Source of the DNA: Anaeromyces robustus
Taxonomy: Eukaryota; Neocallimastigomycota; Neocallimastigomycetes; Neocallimastigales; Neocallimastigaceae
Assembly (NCBI GenBank): GCA_002104895.1
Contig: MCFG01000192.1
Location: 23,501-87,500 of the forward strand
Length of the DNA: 64,000 bases
Reading direction: 5' to 3'
Shown: positions 1 through 13,543 of the stretch, one piece after another
How the letters are laid out: the number at the start of each line of letters is the position of its first letter
How positions within the stretch are numbered: the stretch's first letter is position 1
Position numbers and translations under genes: made by a program
Notes under the pieces: model-generated
The model's input: the letters and a program-made list of their open reading frames with translations, nothing else
Databases searched by the model: none
What the model was told of the DNA's origin: nothing

Positions 1-3
1 TAT

Positions 4-42
<39 letters not shown>

Positions 43-44
43 TC
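1..44. repeat. (TTTA)n tetranucleotide array, cut by window edge
   Basis: The window opens inside a perfect TTTA tandem array that ends at a short non-repeat 'cgggttt'. It is the first of several TTTA/AAAT arrays in this window. Confidence 0.95.
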
Positions 45-750
45 GGGTTTTTAATCATAATAAATAAATCTATAAAAATAAAATATATTAAAAACTAAAT
101 AAAAGATAATTAAATTATTATTTAAATATAAAATTTTAATTTTTAAAAATAAAATACATTTCTGAATTAATAAATAAATAAATAAATAATATAATAAATA
201 AATATAAATAGATAAATAAATGAATATATAGATAAATAAATAAATACTAAATGTTTAAAAGAACACAAATAAAAAAAAAAAGCCCAAAAAAGAATATACA
301 ATCAAAGCAATCGAAAATTAAAATAATAATGAAACAATAATTCAATAAAACAAAATTAATAATATTTATACAATTTATAATTGACTTTTTGTATATTTTT
401 GTATTAATAACCTAAAAATATGCCTATTTTTTTTTCACTTTTTATTTTTATTAATTCTATTATCTATTTATATTATATTATATATATCATATTATTATTA
501 CTATTTCTATTTCTATTTCTATTTCTATTTTTATTTTTAAATATTCTAATAATTAAAAGTAATTTTAATATATTATATATACATTAATGATAATATAAGC
601 ATAATACAATCATTAGTATATTAATATAAAGAAATATTATTTATATACGTAATTCAAATTTTAAAAAAAAAATTGTGAAAAACTTTTAAATGAAAAAAAA
701 AAAAAAATTTCACATGAAAATATAAAAAAATTTTAAATAGTTTAAAATTA

Positions 751-891
751 AAATTATTCCTTTTTTTTTTTTATTTTATTAATTAATTAATTCACATATA
801 ATAAATAATATAATAATAATAAGAAAAAATTTTTTCTATCTATTTATTATATTTTATGTGAATTAATTAATAAAATAAAAAGGAATAATTT
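751..891. mobile_element. Foldback / MITE-like inverted-repeat element
   Basis: The left arm starts AAATTATTCC at 751 and the right arm ends GGAATAATTT at 891. The arms pair over about 50 bp, including the non-trivial blocks TTAATTCACAT and its complement ATGTGAATTAA. They differ mainly in the length of a T run (12 versus 5) and a few loop-proximal bases. A short A/T loop lies between them, and both outer ends abut TA. This fits a small non-autonomous DNA transposon with a TA target duplication, but TA is self-complementary and common here, so the target duplication is weak evidence. There is no coding capacity. Confidence 0.5.
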
Positions 892-1162
892 TATTCGTAT
901 TAGTTATATAACAAATCTGATTGAATTCTCTTTATTTATATAGAATTAATTATAAATTAAATTTAAATATGAAAAAAAAAACATATATTATTAGTTTTAT
1001 TTTTATATGCTTATAAATGTATTAATGGAATTCATGTCACTGCTTTTTTTTTCATATATAAATATACCGATAATAATTGTATAAAAACATTTTTTGAATT
1101 ACAATTAATTTTTTTTTTTTAATATATTGTTAAAAAAAAGTCTCTCAAAAAAACTCTCAAAC

Positions 1163-1173
1163 TTTTTTTATTT

Positions 1174-1233
<60 letters not shown>

Positions 1234-1254
1234 CTTATTTATTTATTTATTTAT
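1163..1254. repeat. (TTTA)n tetranucleotide array
   Basis: A tandem TTTA array of roughly 90 bp with rare interruptions (one TTAC variant near 1231). Confidence 0.9.
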
Positions 1255-2394
1255 TTCAATAGTACTTAAAACTTTTATAATAAAAAAGTAAATAACTTTT
1301 CTTTTATTATAATTATTTAAACATCTGTAACTCTATTACCAATTACCATAAATCGTAATGACCTAATACTATATAATTTATTACATAACTAAAAAAAGAA
1401 AAAAGTTTTTTTTTTTTATTAACCAATGATATTTACGGATCTAATTTAAAAAAAAAGCCATTTATAATAAAATTAAAAAAAAAAAAAAAAATAAAATAAA
1501 ATGTTAAGAAAAAAAGAAATTATATATGATTCCCTATTATTTAGAAATTATATGAAATTAAAAAAATTAAATATTTCAATATATATATATCAATTATTAT
1601 TTTTTAATTTCTTAAACGAATATACACTTTTATCAATAATTAATAATAATAAATAATTAAATAATTAACAAATTAATAAACAAATAAAAATGTTATTTGT
1701 TGTTTTTAATAATTATTTCCGTTATTTATATTTTAAAATAAGAAGTATTAAAAAAGAATGAATGGTTAAAGATATTTAAAAGAAAGATTATTATTATATT
1801 TTTTAAGTATGATGTTATGTTTATAATATTTAATTTAAAATAAATATTTCAAAACTTTAATTATATTCTTATTTCACTGTTTTATCAATATTGATGCTTC
1901 TGGTTAAATTGTCTTATAAATTATGAAATAAATACCAAAGTTTGATCCACTACCAATATAGTCGTATAATTTTATTTAAAAATGACTAGATGTTCAAAAG
2001 TGTAATTTTAAATAAAAAAAAAATAACTTTACTATTTCATTTCAATTAATTGTTATTTAGTCGTTAAATTCATATAAAAATAACATAGATTTAAATATTA
2101 CTAAAAAAAGAAAAGAAAATCAAATGACTTGGCATTAGTACTTAGCAATTTATAATAATATAAATTTCATAGAAAAAAAAAAAAAAGAAAAAAAGACAAA
2201 ATGAAATTTTTTCTTTTGAACTTATATAATTGATAATAATTTTTTTTATTTATAGCACACAATTTGTGCATCATCTTTATTGAATTTATTATTAATATAC
2301 ATAAATCATTAAAAAAACACATAATAAAAAAAATGATACTAATTAAAAAAAAAAAAAAAAAAAAAAAACAGTTAAACATTATAATAATGAATAA

Positions 2395-2790
2395 TACTAG
2401 AGGGTATAAGTAGTATAGTAATATATAAAAACAATAAATCCATATTAGCCCTTAATTCTACATATAGAATTAAAGTAAAATTGATCTATTCTATTCCACT
2501 TGGGTTGGTAATAGGATCGGTATTTGCCCTACTAGGCTATCCTACTGTGTTATCAGCATTGACGTTCCTGGAGAGGTTGGTTTTGAATTTATTGAACAAT
2601 ATATGTTGTCTTTTACAGACAACAGGCATGATAATCATTCAACAGAGCGGCAGATCGCAACAAGAATAAAGATTTTGAATATGTACAAGACCTCAGTCTG
2701 ACATTTAAATAAATATTTCCATTCCTTTTTGTATGGAATAATTGTTAGTTGTTACATTAAAACCAGGTCCTCTTCCACCAATTAAAAAAA
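2395..2790. other. Higher-GC island, unclassified relic
   Basis: This patch is clearly less AT-rich than its surroundings, with words such as CTTGGGTTGG, TTGCCCTACTAGG, CGTTCCTGGAGAGG and AACAGAGCGGCAGATC. It contains a TATA-like stretch (near 2420) and an AATAAAG near 2665. A short open frame of 62 codons (2481-2669, +) has a hydrophobic start but no recognisable domain. It may be a decayed gene or repeat fragment. I cannot assign it to a family. Confidence 0.3.
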
Positions 2791-3035
2791 AGAAAAAAGA
2801 TAGAAAAAGAAAACAATTTATAAAGCCTTTTTTTAATATATAAACATTAATAAATTAAATTTTAATTATTAATAATCAGTAATATTAATATATGAAATAT
2901 CTTTTTTAATATAGATTTAAAATTTTATTGCATTCATATTTTTATTAAATATAACAAAAAAGGTTAGAAATAAATTTTTTATGAAAATAAAAAAATATTT
3001 ATTTGTTAAATATTTTTTTATTATTAGAACTACTT

Positions 3036-3490
3036 TTATAACTCTTTAACAATATTATTAATTCTATTATCTACACTAGAGTTATCACTGGTCACAAATA
3101 AACTATTAAAAAGACTATCTAAAAAATAAAAAAAATATATATATATATATATATCTAGATCGGAGAAGTAGTTAATACGAAAAACTTTAAATAGGAAACA
3201 ATTAATAAACCAATAGTCAATTCTTTGATAACTGTTGCTGTGGAAACAGCATGAACAATAATTAGGACAAGAATTATTAATCACTTTAGCAACTTTAGCA
3301 ATTCTAGCATTAATTTTATATCCACATCTTGCCCTCCTAAGTATTCACCTGAAACCTTTGCTATACTCAAAAAATTCTTGAATTTTCAAAATTGTTCATT
3401 ATATAAATTTTAGCTTTAATTGATTTATCGCTGTTCATGTCTCTATCCCAATAGAAATCCATAATTTCTTTAGAAGAGGATGAAATATTG
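3036..3490 (-). pseudogene. Decayed coding-like fragment (unknown family)
   Basis: On the minus strand this stretch has gene-like composition. One segment (about 3370-3490) reads as an open stretch with SSKEIMDFYWDRDMN, and another (about 3210-3300) encodes a hydrophobic segment containing VHAVSTATVIKELTIGL. A possible short AT-repeat intron lies near 3130-3160, and the frame closes with a stop near 3041. The pieces are not all in one frame. I recognise no domain. It may be the remains of a host membrane-protein gene, or two unrelated fragments. Confidence 0.3.
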
Positions 3491-5100
3491 TTTAATTTAT
3501 CATTTAATATTAATTGATAATAAAAAATATAAAAAAAAAAAAAAAAAAGAAAACCATTATATATATAGGATGCAATTTAAACATAAATATTTTTCAATAT
3601 ATATGTAATTATTATACTATAAAGTAATAAAAAAAACTTAAAAAATTTTTCAAAAAAAAAAAAGCACAAATAAAAATTCAAAAATTAACATAAAAACTAT
3701 TAATAATAATATTTAATTTCATTTTTTATTCTCATTATAGAAAAAAAATGTATATATATATATATATATATTGTTTCGTTAAATTATTATATTTAAATTA
3801 TTATATTTAAATAGATAACTAATTCATTATAATTTCTAATAACATTATTTTCAACATTAATATTAAAAAAATTTTTTTTCTAATTCAGATTTAAAAGATT
3901 AAAAACAAATTAATTCATAAAAATATCCCAGTTGAAGTTGAAACCAGAATTCTTCGTTTCACGTTTAACATTCAGAAAATCTTATATACTTTAAAAAAAA
4001 AAAAAAAAAAGTAAAAACAAAAAAATAAGATAAAAAAAAAAAAAAAGTAAAAACAAAAAAATAAGAAAGGTTTTAATTAAACAATATATATAATATAAAT
4101 ATCTCAAATCAAATAAGTTAAATGAATATTTATAATAATATTTTAAGAAGAAGAAGAAAAAAAAAAAAAAAAGAAGGCAAAAATCCATAAATGTATAAAA
4201 TATAATAATTTCACATAATAAATATTAAAAAAAAAAAAGATGATGATCAAAATAATAAACAAAAAATTAATAAAAAATAAAATATGATTATTATATTTAT
4301 CTCTTTTTTTCTATATTTTCTTTTTATCCTTAATAAGTATTTTTTTTTTTTTTTCTGTTTCTTTTTTTTTTCTTTTTCACTTTTTATCTTTTATTTTTAT
4401 TTATTTATATATATATTTTTTTAATATTTTAATTATTTATTATATATATATATATATATTTTTTACTATATTATTTTATTTTATCTATATATTTATATAT
4501 ATATAAATAAAAAATATAAATTTCTTATATATAGTTTTTTTTTGTTTTTTTTTTTTTTTGTTTTTTTGTATTTTTTTGTTTTTTATATTACTTTAATAAA
4601 TTAAATAATTATGTTATATTTATAATTATAGTTATATTTATATGATATTTATAGTTATATTTTTTTTTGAATAGTTTAATAAATAATTGTTATATTTATA
4701 TATTTATATATATTTTATATATTTACTAAATCTATAAATCTAAAAAAAAATATCTAATATTTATTTATTTATTTACTTTTTATTGAATACTTTATAAAAC
4801 TAATTTTTTTTTTTTTTTTAATTTTGTTTTTGTTTTTGCTTTTGTTTTTGCTATTGCTTTTGCTTTTGTTTTATATTTATATTTATATTTATATTTACTT
4901 TTGTTGTTTTTTGCTTTTTTTGTTTTTTTGCTTTTTTGTTTTTGTTTTTGTTTTTTTTTTTGTTTTTTTTTTTTTTTTTTTTTGTTCATTATTTGTGATT
5001 CTTATTACTTAATTTTTTTGATTTATTATTTTTTATTAAAAAGTGTAATAAGTTAATGAAAAAAAAATTATAATATCTTTTTTTTTTTTCTTTTTCTTTT

Positions 5101-5137
<37 letters not shown>

Positions 5138-6281
5138 TATTTTTTTATTTTTAAAAGTATGTTAATATAAAAATTTTAAAATTATAAAATAATTATTATA
5201 AAAAAAAATGAAAAATGAAAAAAGAAAAAGAAAAACTTTTTCTTTTTTTTTTTCTTTTTTTTTTTTTTTTTTAATTATTTTTAAAATTTTAAATTTTTCT
5301 TTTTTATAATAAAAAAAAAATTCGTTTAAAAAAAATGAAATATTTGTAATAACATATATTTCATATATAATAAAAAAGAAAACAATAAAGAATATCCTAT
5401 AATTTTACTAATCACTGTTTTAATATTTCTTTTTTCTCTTTCTTTTTTTTTTTTTTTTCTTTTTTTCCATACTATCAATAATTTTAATCATTATTAATAA
5501 TATTATAAAAACTTTAAAAAAAAAAAAAAAAAAAAAAAGATATAAGAATAAATGTAATGAATACTAATAAATAAACAAAAATAAATAATAAAAAAAAAAA
5601 AAATAAAAATAAAAAAAAAAAAAGAGGATTTATTAAATAAATTAAAATGGCATATAATAATAATGAATTTAAAAAAAAAAAAGCCATCTTAATTTTATAT
5701 ATATATATACATATTATTAAAAGACAAAAAGAAAAAAGAAAAAAGAAAAAAAGAATAAAAAAATAAATTAAATAAATAATAAAGCATGTTAATATTTAAA
5801 TAATACTTTTTTTTTATCTTTTTTTTTTTACTTTCTTCCTTTCTTTCTTTTTTTTTTTTTTTTTTTTTTTTTTGCTTTTTTTTTTGTTTTATCTTTTTTC
5901 TTTTAAACTTTATACATATTTTTTATTTTTTATTTTGTTTTTTTTTTTTTATATGTATATTTTTTATATGTAAAATATCAATATAATTTTTTTATTATTT
6001 CTAATTTTAATATATAAAGTTTTTATATATATATTTATTTTAAAATTATTATTTATAATTTATTACTTATTTTATATAATAAAACCTCTAAAATATTTAT
6101 TTTTTGTTTATTTATTTTGTTTTTAATTTTTATTTTTTTTTTTCAAATTTTTGTAAATAAAAAAATAAAAAAGAAAAACAATAACAGGTATTCATTATAA
6201 AAAAAAAAAAAAAAAACTATTAAATTACTTCAAATTATATACTTTTTTCTTTTTTTCTTATATAATTAATTATTTATCTAT
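3491..6281. other. Low-complexity intergenic region
   Basis: About 2.8 kb of poly(A), poly(T), TTTG/TTTC runs and AT dinucleotides. The short open frames here translate to Lys/Phe/Leu homopolymers and are composition artefacts. I see no gene or structured element. Confidence 0.7.
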
Positions 6282-7860
6282 TTATTTTAATTTATTGCGA
6301 TAGCTTGCATATCTTGATATTGATTTACCTTCTTCACTACTTTCCCCATTATTATTATTATTTTCTCTGTTTCTATACTTATCACGGAATCTCATTTTTT
6401 GTGATTCAGTACGAGCTAATTGTTGTGAACCACTACGAGCTAATTGTTGTGAATCACTACGATATAATTGCTGTGAACCACTACGAGCTAATTGTTGTGA
6501 ACCACTACGAACTAATTGTTGTGAACCACTACGAGATAATTGTTGTGAGCCACTACGAGATAATTGTTGTGAACCAGTACGAGATAATGGTTGTGAATCA
6601 TTATAATAATATGGTGAAGTTGCTGTTGCAGTACTTGGACTTTGATATGGATCATTCAAACCACTATTATAGTTATTACTATAACTATCATAAAGTTCTT
6701 TTGCAGCTGGAGGAGGTGCACTTATTTGATTATAAGTATCGTAAATTTGATCAGTAGTATCAACAGATTTTCTTGATGATCTAGATTTCTCAGCATAATC
6801 ATCAATATAACTATTTTGTTGAGCATAATCATAATTATTATAATCTTGATAACTATAATTTTCTTGACTTTGTTGATAAGCATAATCATTTTGATAATCA
6901 TAATTTGTAGTATTTTGATTTGTAGTAGTATATGGATAATTCGTAACTTGTTGATCATATTGATAACTATCAGTTTTATAATCATTATTATTATTATTCA
7001 TAGTATTACTGTAATTATTATAATTATCTGCTGCAGTAGCTGCAGTTTCATTCCAATTAATATCATCATTTTTCTTATTTCCTATTTTCTTATAAACAAA
7101 AAATCCACCAACAATAACAACAATAGCAGCAGCTATACCACCACCAATAATAGCTTTAGCTATATATATTAATACACAATAACAAATAAATCAATATAAA
7201 TAAATATTTAATGATTAAAAAAAAATATTATAAATAATGATTATATAATATATTAAATTATTACATATTTTTTTATTGTACAATAAAAATCATATTAAAA
7301 CAATTATAAATATATTTACTTGTTGTACTAAGACTAATATTTTCTTTATTAGCATTATTAGCATTATTAGTATTATCTATGTTAGCTTGGGTAGGAGTTG
7401 GACCAGCAACTCCCGTGGAAGTTGGAAAGAATTGACCAGGTAATGTATTATATGCATATGGTTGTTTAGTAGAACTTGTAGATGAAAGGCCTGTGGTTTG
7501 AAATGGATTACTAGATTGAGAAGGTTGTTTTGAAGATCCAGACCATGGTTGTGGTTGTGGTTGTGGTTGTGGTTGTGGTTGAGGTTGAGGTTGAGGTTGT
7601 GGAGGATTTGTTGTTGGCTTTGGAGAAGTGGTTGGTTTTGTTGATGATTTTGTTGTTGTTGTTGTTGTTGACTTAGAGGTTGAAGTAGTTGTGGTGGTGG
7701 TGGTTTTTGAAGATGTAGTTGTATTTGAATCACCATCTTCATCACCATCACCATCACCATCATCATCTCCTTCATCACGTCTTTTATCTAAAGTGCCCGC
7801 TATTGCAGAATTAATTATTAAAAATAATAAGAATATGACAAGTAATTTTTTATAATTCAT
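6282..7860 (-). CDS. Type I single-pass membrane protein with octapeptide-repeat tail (unnamed)
   Basis: There are two exons, 7320-7860 and 6282-7159 (donor GTAAAT, acceptor ATATAG), giving 472 aa in continuous frame. Residues 1-21 form a signal peptide (KKLLVIFLLFLII then NSAIA). An Asp/Gly acidic run (about 29-44), a Thr/Ser/Lys stalk likely to be O-glycosylated, and a Pro-Gln dipeptide repeat (about 88-107) follow. One membrane segment, encoded at the start of exon 2 (about 184-204, GGGIAAAIVVIVGGFF), is followed by a YKK stop-transfer. The cytosolic part is Tyr/Asn/Gln-rich and then holds eight tandem octapeptides, SQQL-x-RSG (about 369-432), ending in a basic tail. The layout resembles a cell-wall or surface stress sensor (WSC/MID-like), but no WSC or other extracellular domain is visible. 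The function is unknown. The fifty-odd residues joining the halves confirm that this is one gene, not two. Confidence 0.8.
6402..6598 (-). repeat. 24-bp coding tandem repeat (octapeptide SQQLxRSG, about 8 copies)
   Basis: Eight consecutive 24-bp units encode SQPLSRTG, SQQLSRSG (twice), SQQLVRSG, SQQLARSG, SQQLYRSD, SQQLARSG and SQQLARTE. The fifth residue varies (S, V, A, Y) while the Arg and Ser positions are fixed. Each unit recreates an R-x-x-S motif across the unit boundary. Confidence 0.9.
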
Positions 7861-10398
7861 TTTCTAAAAATTATTTAAAGATTATAGCAAAAAAAAAAAA
7901 AAATTAGAATGTTTGTTTTATATAAAAAATAAAAATAATATATATATATATGAATTTGAAATATATTCTGATTATTTTTATATAATAAAAAATATATTTT
8001 TACCATAATTATAAATATTTAAGAAATATATTTAAGATTTATATTTATTTTCCTATTTAAATATTAATTAAATTATTTAAATAATAATTGAATTATTTCA
8101 ATTTTTAAAAACTTATTTAAATAAAATTATTGAATTATTTCTCTTTTTTTTTTTTAGCTACTTCTGTTATATTTTATATTTATTTTTTATTTATTTTAAA
8201 AAATACTATTATGATAATATTTATTTAGTTATTTATTTATTTATTTATTAAATATTTTAATTAAATTTTTTTTTATCGTTTTCTCTTTTTTTTTTTTGCT
8301 TTGTTTTGTTGTTTTTCTTTTGTTTTGTTTTGTTTTGTTTTTCTTTATTTAAATTAAATAATTATTATAACATTTAAACTGGTATAATTATTTTTACTAT
8401 TTCTTTTTAATTTTATTATTACTGTTATTATATTATTATTTCTCTAATTTTTTAAAGAAATAATTTTTGTAAATTTTTTGTTCTTCAGATTTTTGAGTTT
8501 TATTTTTTTTGTTTTAGTTATATTTTAATTTTTATTACTTATTATTTTTTAATTTTTATTTCTTTTTCAATTATTATTTATTTTATAAAATTTCAATCTA
8601 CTTCATCGCATTGATTTAAAATTGAAATAATAAAAAATAAATAACTATTTAAAGAAAAGATTTTTCAATTTCAAGTTATAATTTTTTATTAAAAAGTTTC
8701 AAAGAAAAAAGAAAAACAGAATTAAATATATAAAAGCAAAATTTTTAAACATTAAAAAAAATCAAAAAATTCGAACATGAAACAATAATATATATTATTA
8801 TATAATTTAATTATATTGTTAATATATATTAATATATATTATATTTGTATTCATATAAATATATTATATCATTAATTTATTTAAATAAAAATGGTAATTA
8901 ATTTATTTTTTTTTCATTAATAAAAAATGGATTTATTTTTTTTTCTTTATTTTACATATATAATAAATATAAGAAAAAAAGTTAAAAATATTAAATATTC
9001 AATATAATGAATAATATATTGTAATATATAATTATATTATATTTAGTTAATATAAAAATTTAAGAATTAATATAATATTTAGTATATTTTAATATATAAG
9101 AATTCTAAATACAAAAGCATTTTCTTTTTTATTCTTATTATTTTTTTTTCTTTATCATAAAAATTATTAAAAAAAAAAGAGAAGACTTTAACACAATTTT
9201 ATTCAATGTTTTTATCTTCATCTTCACAATCTATTTATTAAATATTTATTAAAAAACAAAAACTTTATTTAGTTATTTACTCATATATACTTTATTAATT
9301 GGGTAATCATACTAAAACAACAAAATAAAATAAACTAAACTTTTTTTTTACAAGAAAAATATATTTTTACTCATTCCCAATACATAAGAATAAAAAATTA
9401 AAAAAAAAAATTATATGATATGATATTTATTATAAAAAAAAAACATACAAAAAACTTTATTTATTAATAAAATTAATAATTAATTACAATATAAAAAAAG
9501 AAGTTTAAAAAAAAGTTTAATTAATATAAAATATTTGTATTAAAAAAATTTTTATTTTATTAACTTTTAATTGGCATTTATAATATATTAACAAAACCAT
9601 TCAAATAAGCATAATTTATTAATATAATATATTATATAATATAATAATATATAAAATAATATATTAACACTTTTAAATATAAATATAATAACTATTAAGA
9701 AAACTCTAAAACCATTGTACTTGTGTAACCATTCAGATTAAAGAAAATTTTTAAAAATTAATTAATTAAATATATAAGTATATATGGATTAATTTAAAAA
9801 ACTATAACAAATTATAAATAAATAAATAATAAATATAAAATAAATAAATAAATTATGTAAAATAAATAAATGACCAAATAAAATAAATAAATATTACTTG
9901 GAGTTTTTACTTTTTATTATAATAAATCATTTTATTACTCTACATACATACATTGTACATTAATATATATTACCATATATTATAATATTAACTAAGCAAA
10001 ATAATTTATTAAAAATTATGATATAAAATGAGATTTTCAAATGACATAAGAAATGTAACAATGTTTATTCATAATTAATCATAATTAAATAATTACTCAA
10101 TCCAATGAAATAATCAAAAGAAATTTAAGTAAGTAAATATATAAATAAGAAAATAAATAAATAATACATGTATTATATATATTTATTAAATTAACCAAGA
10201 CTACATAAGCATCATGAAGTATTAAAAAAAAAAAAAAAAAGGTTTTTAAGATTATTTATTGTTACTTGATTAATTGATTGATTTTATAATACTAAAAGAC
10301 CACACATGAATATTTTTTATTATAATATATAATTTTTTTTTATTTTTAAAAAAAAATTAATAAAATTTTAGACATAACTTTACATTAATTAATTAATA

Positions 10399-10526
<128 letters not shown>

Positions 10527-10807
10527 CTTATTAAAATTACTATTTAAACTTTTTAAATTTATATTAGTATTAAATTAATATATTAATATATCCCAAAATA
10601 AAAATTTTTTTTTGTACTTCATTTTCCTCCCATATGTAAAAATTAATAAATAAATAAATAATAAATAAATAAATAAATAAATGTTGTATAAAAAATTTTT
10701 GTATATTTTGTATAAATTAATGAATAATAAGAAGAATAGTAAGAAAACAGCATAATTTTATTGTTATTCAATTATAATCTAATGTTCATACTTATTTTCT
10801 TATTTCT

Positions 10808-10953
<146 letters not shown>

Positions 10954-12580
10954 TATTAAATAAGATTAATTATTAAAAATTTATTAATATCAAAAAATGG
11001 ATTGTGGATGAAATAAATATATAATAAAAAAAAAGGGTTAAAATTAATAATTAAAATTAAAAATAAAAAAATCAATGACTTAAAAATGACTTTTCCTAAT
11101 AATAAAAAAAAGCTAATATTAATAAAAATTTAATAAAAAAAAAAAGGAATTAATAATTTATTATTATTAATATTATTAACGATTTATTTCTAAAGAATAA
11201 AATATCTTTTTAAAATTAACATAAATTCAAGAATACTTTAATTAGAAAATTTAAAATATATAATTAATATACTAATATAATAGATATGTAATAATGGTCT
11301 TTTTATGTAAACTAAATTGTTATTTTTTCTATATTAATATCATCTAATATGATAATTAAAATATCACTGCTAATCTTATTATTAATTAACTAATTACTGC
11401 CATATATAAAAAAAAGGAATATAACAAATAAAATTAAAAAATAATAAAATATTGATAAATGATAACTAAATACTGGTTAGTTATAAATTATTATAATTAA
11501 TTAGTCAATTAATTAATAAAAACTATCATTATTACTAATTATTAATCTAATTATTTAATTATTATGGTTATTATTCTTATTATTCATTTTCATTATTTTA
11601 TTATTTTATTATTTTAATTTTTTTATATATTAATTTATTAATCATTTTACTACCAATTTACCACCAAACTATTATTAATATATAAAAGTTATTTTTTTAA
11701 TAAAGAATTTGACCGTCTAAAATGACTTTTACATATGAAAGGATTGATATTAAAATAAATAATATAAAAATAAAAATTTATTTATAAAAGTTAATTATCA
11801 ATTATTAATAAAATAATTAATAAAATTAATTAATTACCATTAAACTTATTTAATTAAATATTATTTAATAAAAATATAATAATTAAAATTTTATATATAA
11901 ATAAATGTATTATTAAATAATAAATAAATTTTATAATATTAAATAAATAAATAAAAAATAAATAATATATTAACATTTTTATTAAAATATATTAAATATT
12001 ATTTTATTTATCAATAATTATTAATATTATCATTAGAATTTATATTGTTTATTACATTGTAAAGATTAATTAATTAATTATTAACATACAGATGTTTTTT
12101 CTTTTTTGTTACTTTTCAGAACTTTAATACATTTTAAGTATATATATAATTTATGATTACTTTTGATGTATAAAAAAATATACAAGTTTCATTATCAATA
12201 AAATAAATTCTTAAAATAAAAGAAAAGTAAATTATTGAATGTTGAAATATATTTTTTTAAAGTAAAATAACGGTCTTTGTTTTTCAGTATAAATTAATAC
12301 AAATAAAAAATTATCCAACGAAATAATTTATCTTCTGCTATATAAATTATCTAATTTATTGTTATATTACTTATTGATTGATTTTTAAATATAAACTTTC
12401 CTTCCTCTTGAAGTTGGTATTTTAATTCAATTTATACTTCTGCTAAAATATAAGATTTCTGTATATAAAAAAAGAACAAAAATATCAGATAGTATTATGT
12501 TACACAAAAATAAAATTAAAGTTTAATTTTGCTTTTTATTATTTATTCACTATAAATATACAGAATTTTAAAGCTATTTC

Positions 12581-12609
12581 TCTATTTATTTATTTATTTA
12601 TTTATTTAC

Positions 12610-12672
<63 letters not shown>
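12581..12672. repeat. (TTTA)n tetranucleotide array
   Basis: About 90 bp of TTTA units with one TTAC interruption near 12607. Confidence 0.9.
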
Positions 12673-12898
12673 GATTTTTATTATGATCTATATTTAAGTA
12701 AACTGAATATTTTGTTTAAATCAATAACTAAGATAATTTGGAACTATAAAGAAATTTATTATCTTTATTTTTAACTCTTAATTATATTTAGAAAACTTAA
12801 TGAAATGAAATTTTTGCAAATTAGTGGAAAAACATAAATATTCTACCCTTTGGGAATTTGTTATTTAATAACTATTTTTGAAAAAAAATTTTTTTTAT

Positions 12899-12997
12899 AA
12901 TATCTTTCCTCTCAGACTTCTTGCAATCCGCCTTTTTCTCCTAAGGTTGTTTCTATGATAACAATAGAAGTAACATTCCTCATACATATAACCTAAA
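12899..12997 (-). pseudogene. Possible orphan terminal exon
   Basis: On the minus strand a pyrimidine-rich tract ending in TTTTTTTTAG (acceptor-like) is followed by an open stretch reading YMYEECYFYCYHRNN, then a strongly basic LRRKRRIARSLRGKIL, then a stop. Its composition is gene-like and unlike the flanks. I cannot find a donor exon upstream (13000-13540). It is either the isolated last exon of a decayed gene or chance. Confidence 0.25.
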
Positions 12998-13543
12998 AAA
13001 AAATGATATAATCAGTTTAAAATTGGAATTATTATTAAATATTTGGAGGAATTTTAGTATGTTTTTTTTTATTATATTATATAAACACATAATTTGGATG
13101 TTTAAAGTCATGTGATTATTTTATATAATAATAAATTTTCATCACAAATACATAAGAATATTATTGAAACTATGAAAATCTTTTTTATAATATATATATA
13201 TTAATATAATTATATATAATTATTGTAGTTATTTTCATCATATTATATATAAAATTAATGTACTATATATTTAATTCTATATACATTTTTATTTTATTTT
13301 TATTTTTATTCTTTTATATATCATAATCTTTATTAAACATCTTTCATAATTTCAAAATTTGAAAATAAAATTTAAATTAATTGAATATTTCTTTTGAATT
13401 AAAAAAAAAATAATAAAATAAAAGAATTTTATTACTTTTTATAAATTTATTAAATATATAATAAAATAAAATAAAATAAAAAAAACTTACTGAAATTAGT
13501 TTTTAATTAAAAAAAAAATAACGAATATAAAAAAATTATAGAT

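Larger units (their letters stand above)
45..2394. other. Gene-free AT-rich intergenic stretch
   Basis: I see no coding region. The stretch is A/T homopolymers and short ATTT runs. It also holds the 141-bp foldback element at 751-891 and the TTTA array near 1163-1254, both listed separately. Confidence 0.7.

Noticed and set aside
2395-2790. Solo long terminal repeat of a retrotransposon
   Set aside because: TATA-like and AATAAA-like words are present, but they are common at this base composition. No convincing end dinucleotides, target duplication or adjoining element were seen.
4792-5012. Lys-rich and Phe/Leu-rich open frames on both strands
   Set aside because: Direct translations of poly(T)/TTTG/TTTC low-complexity DNA, with no start context, splice partner or domain.
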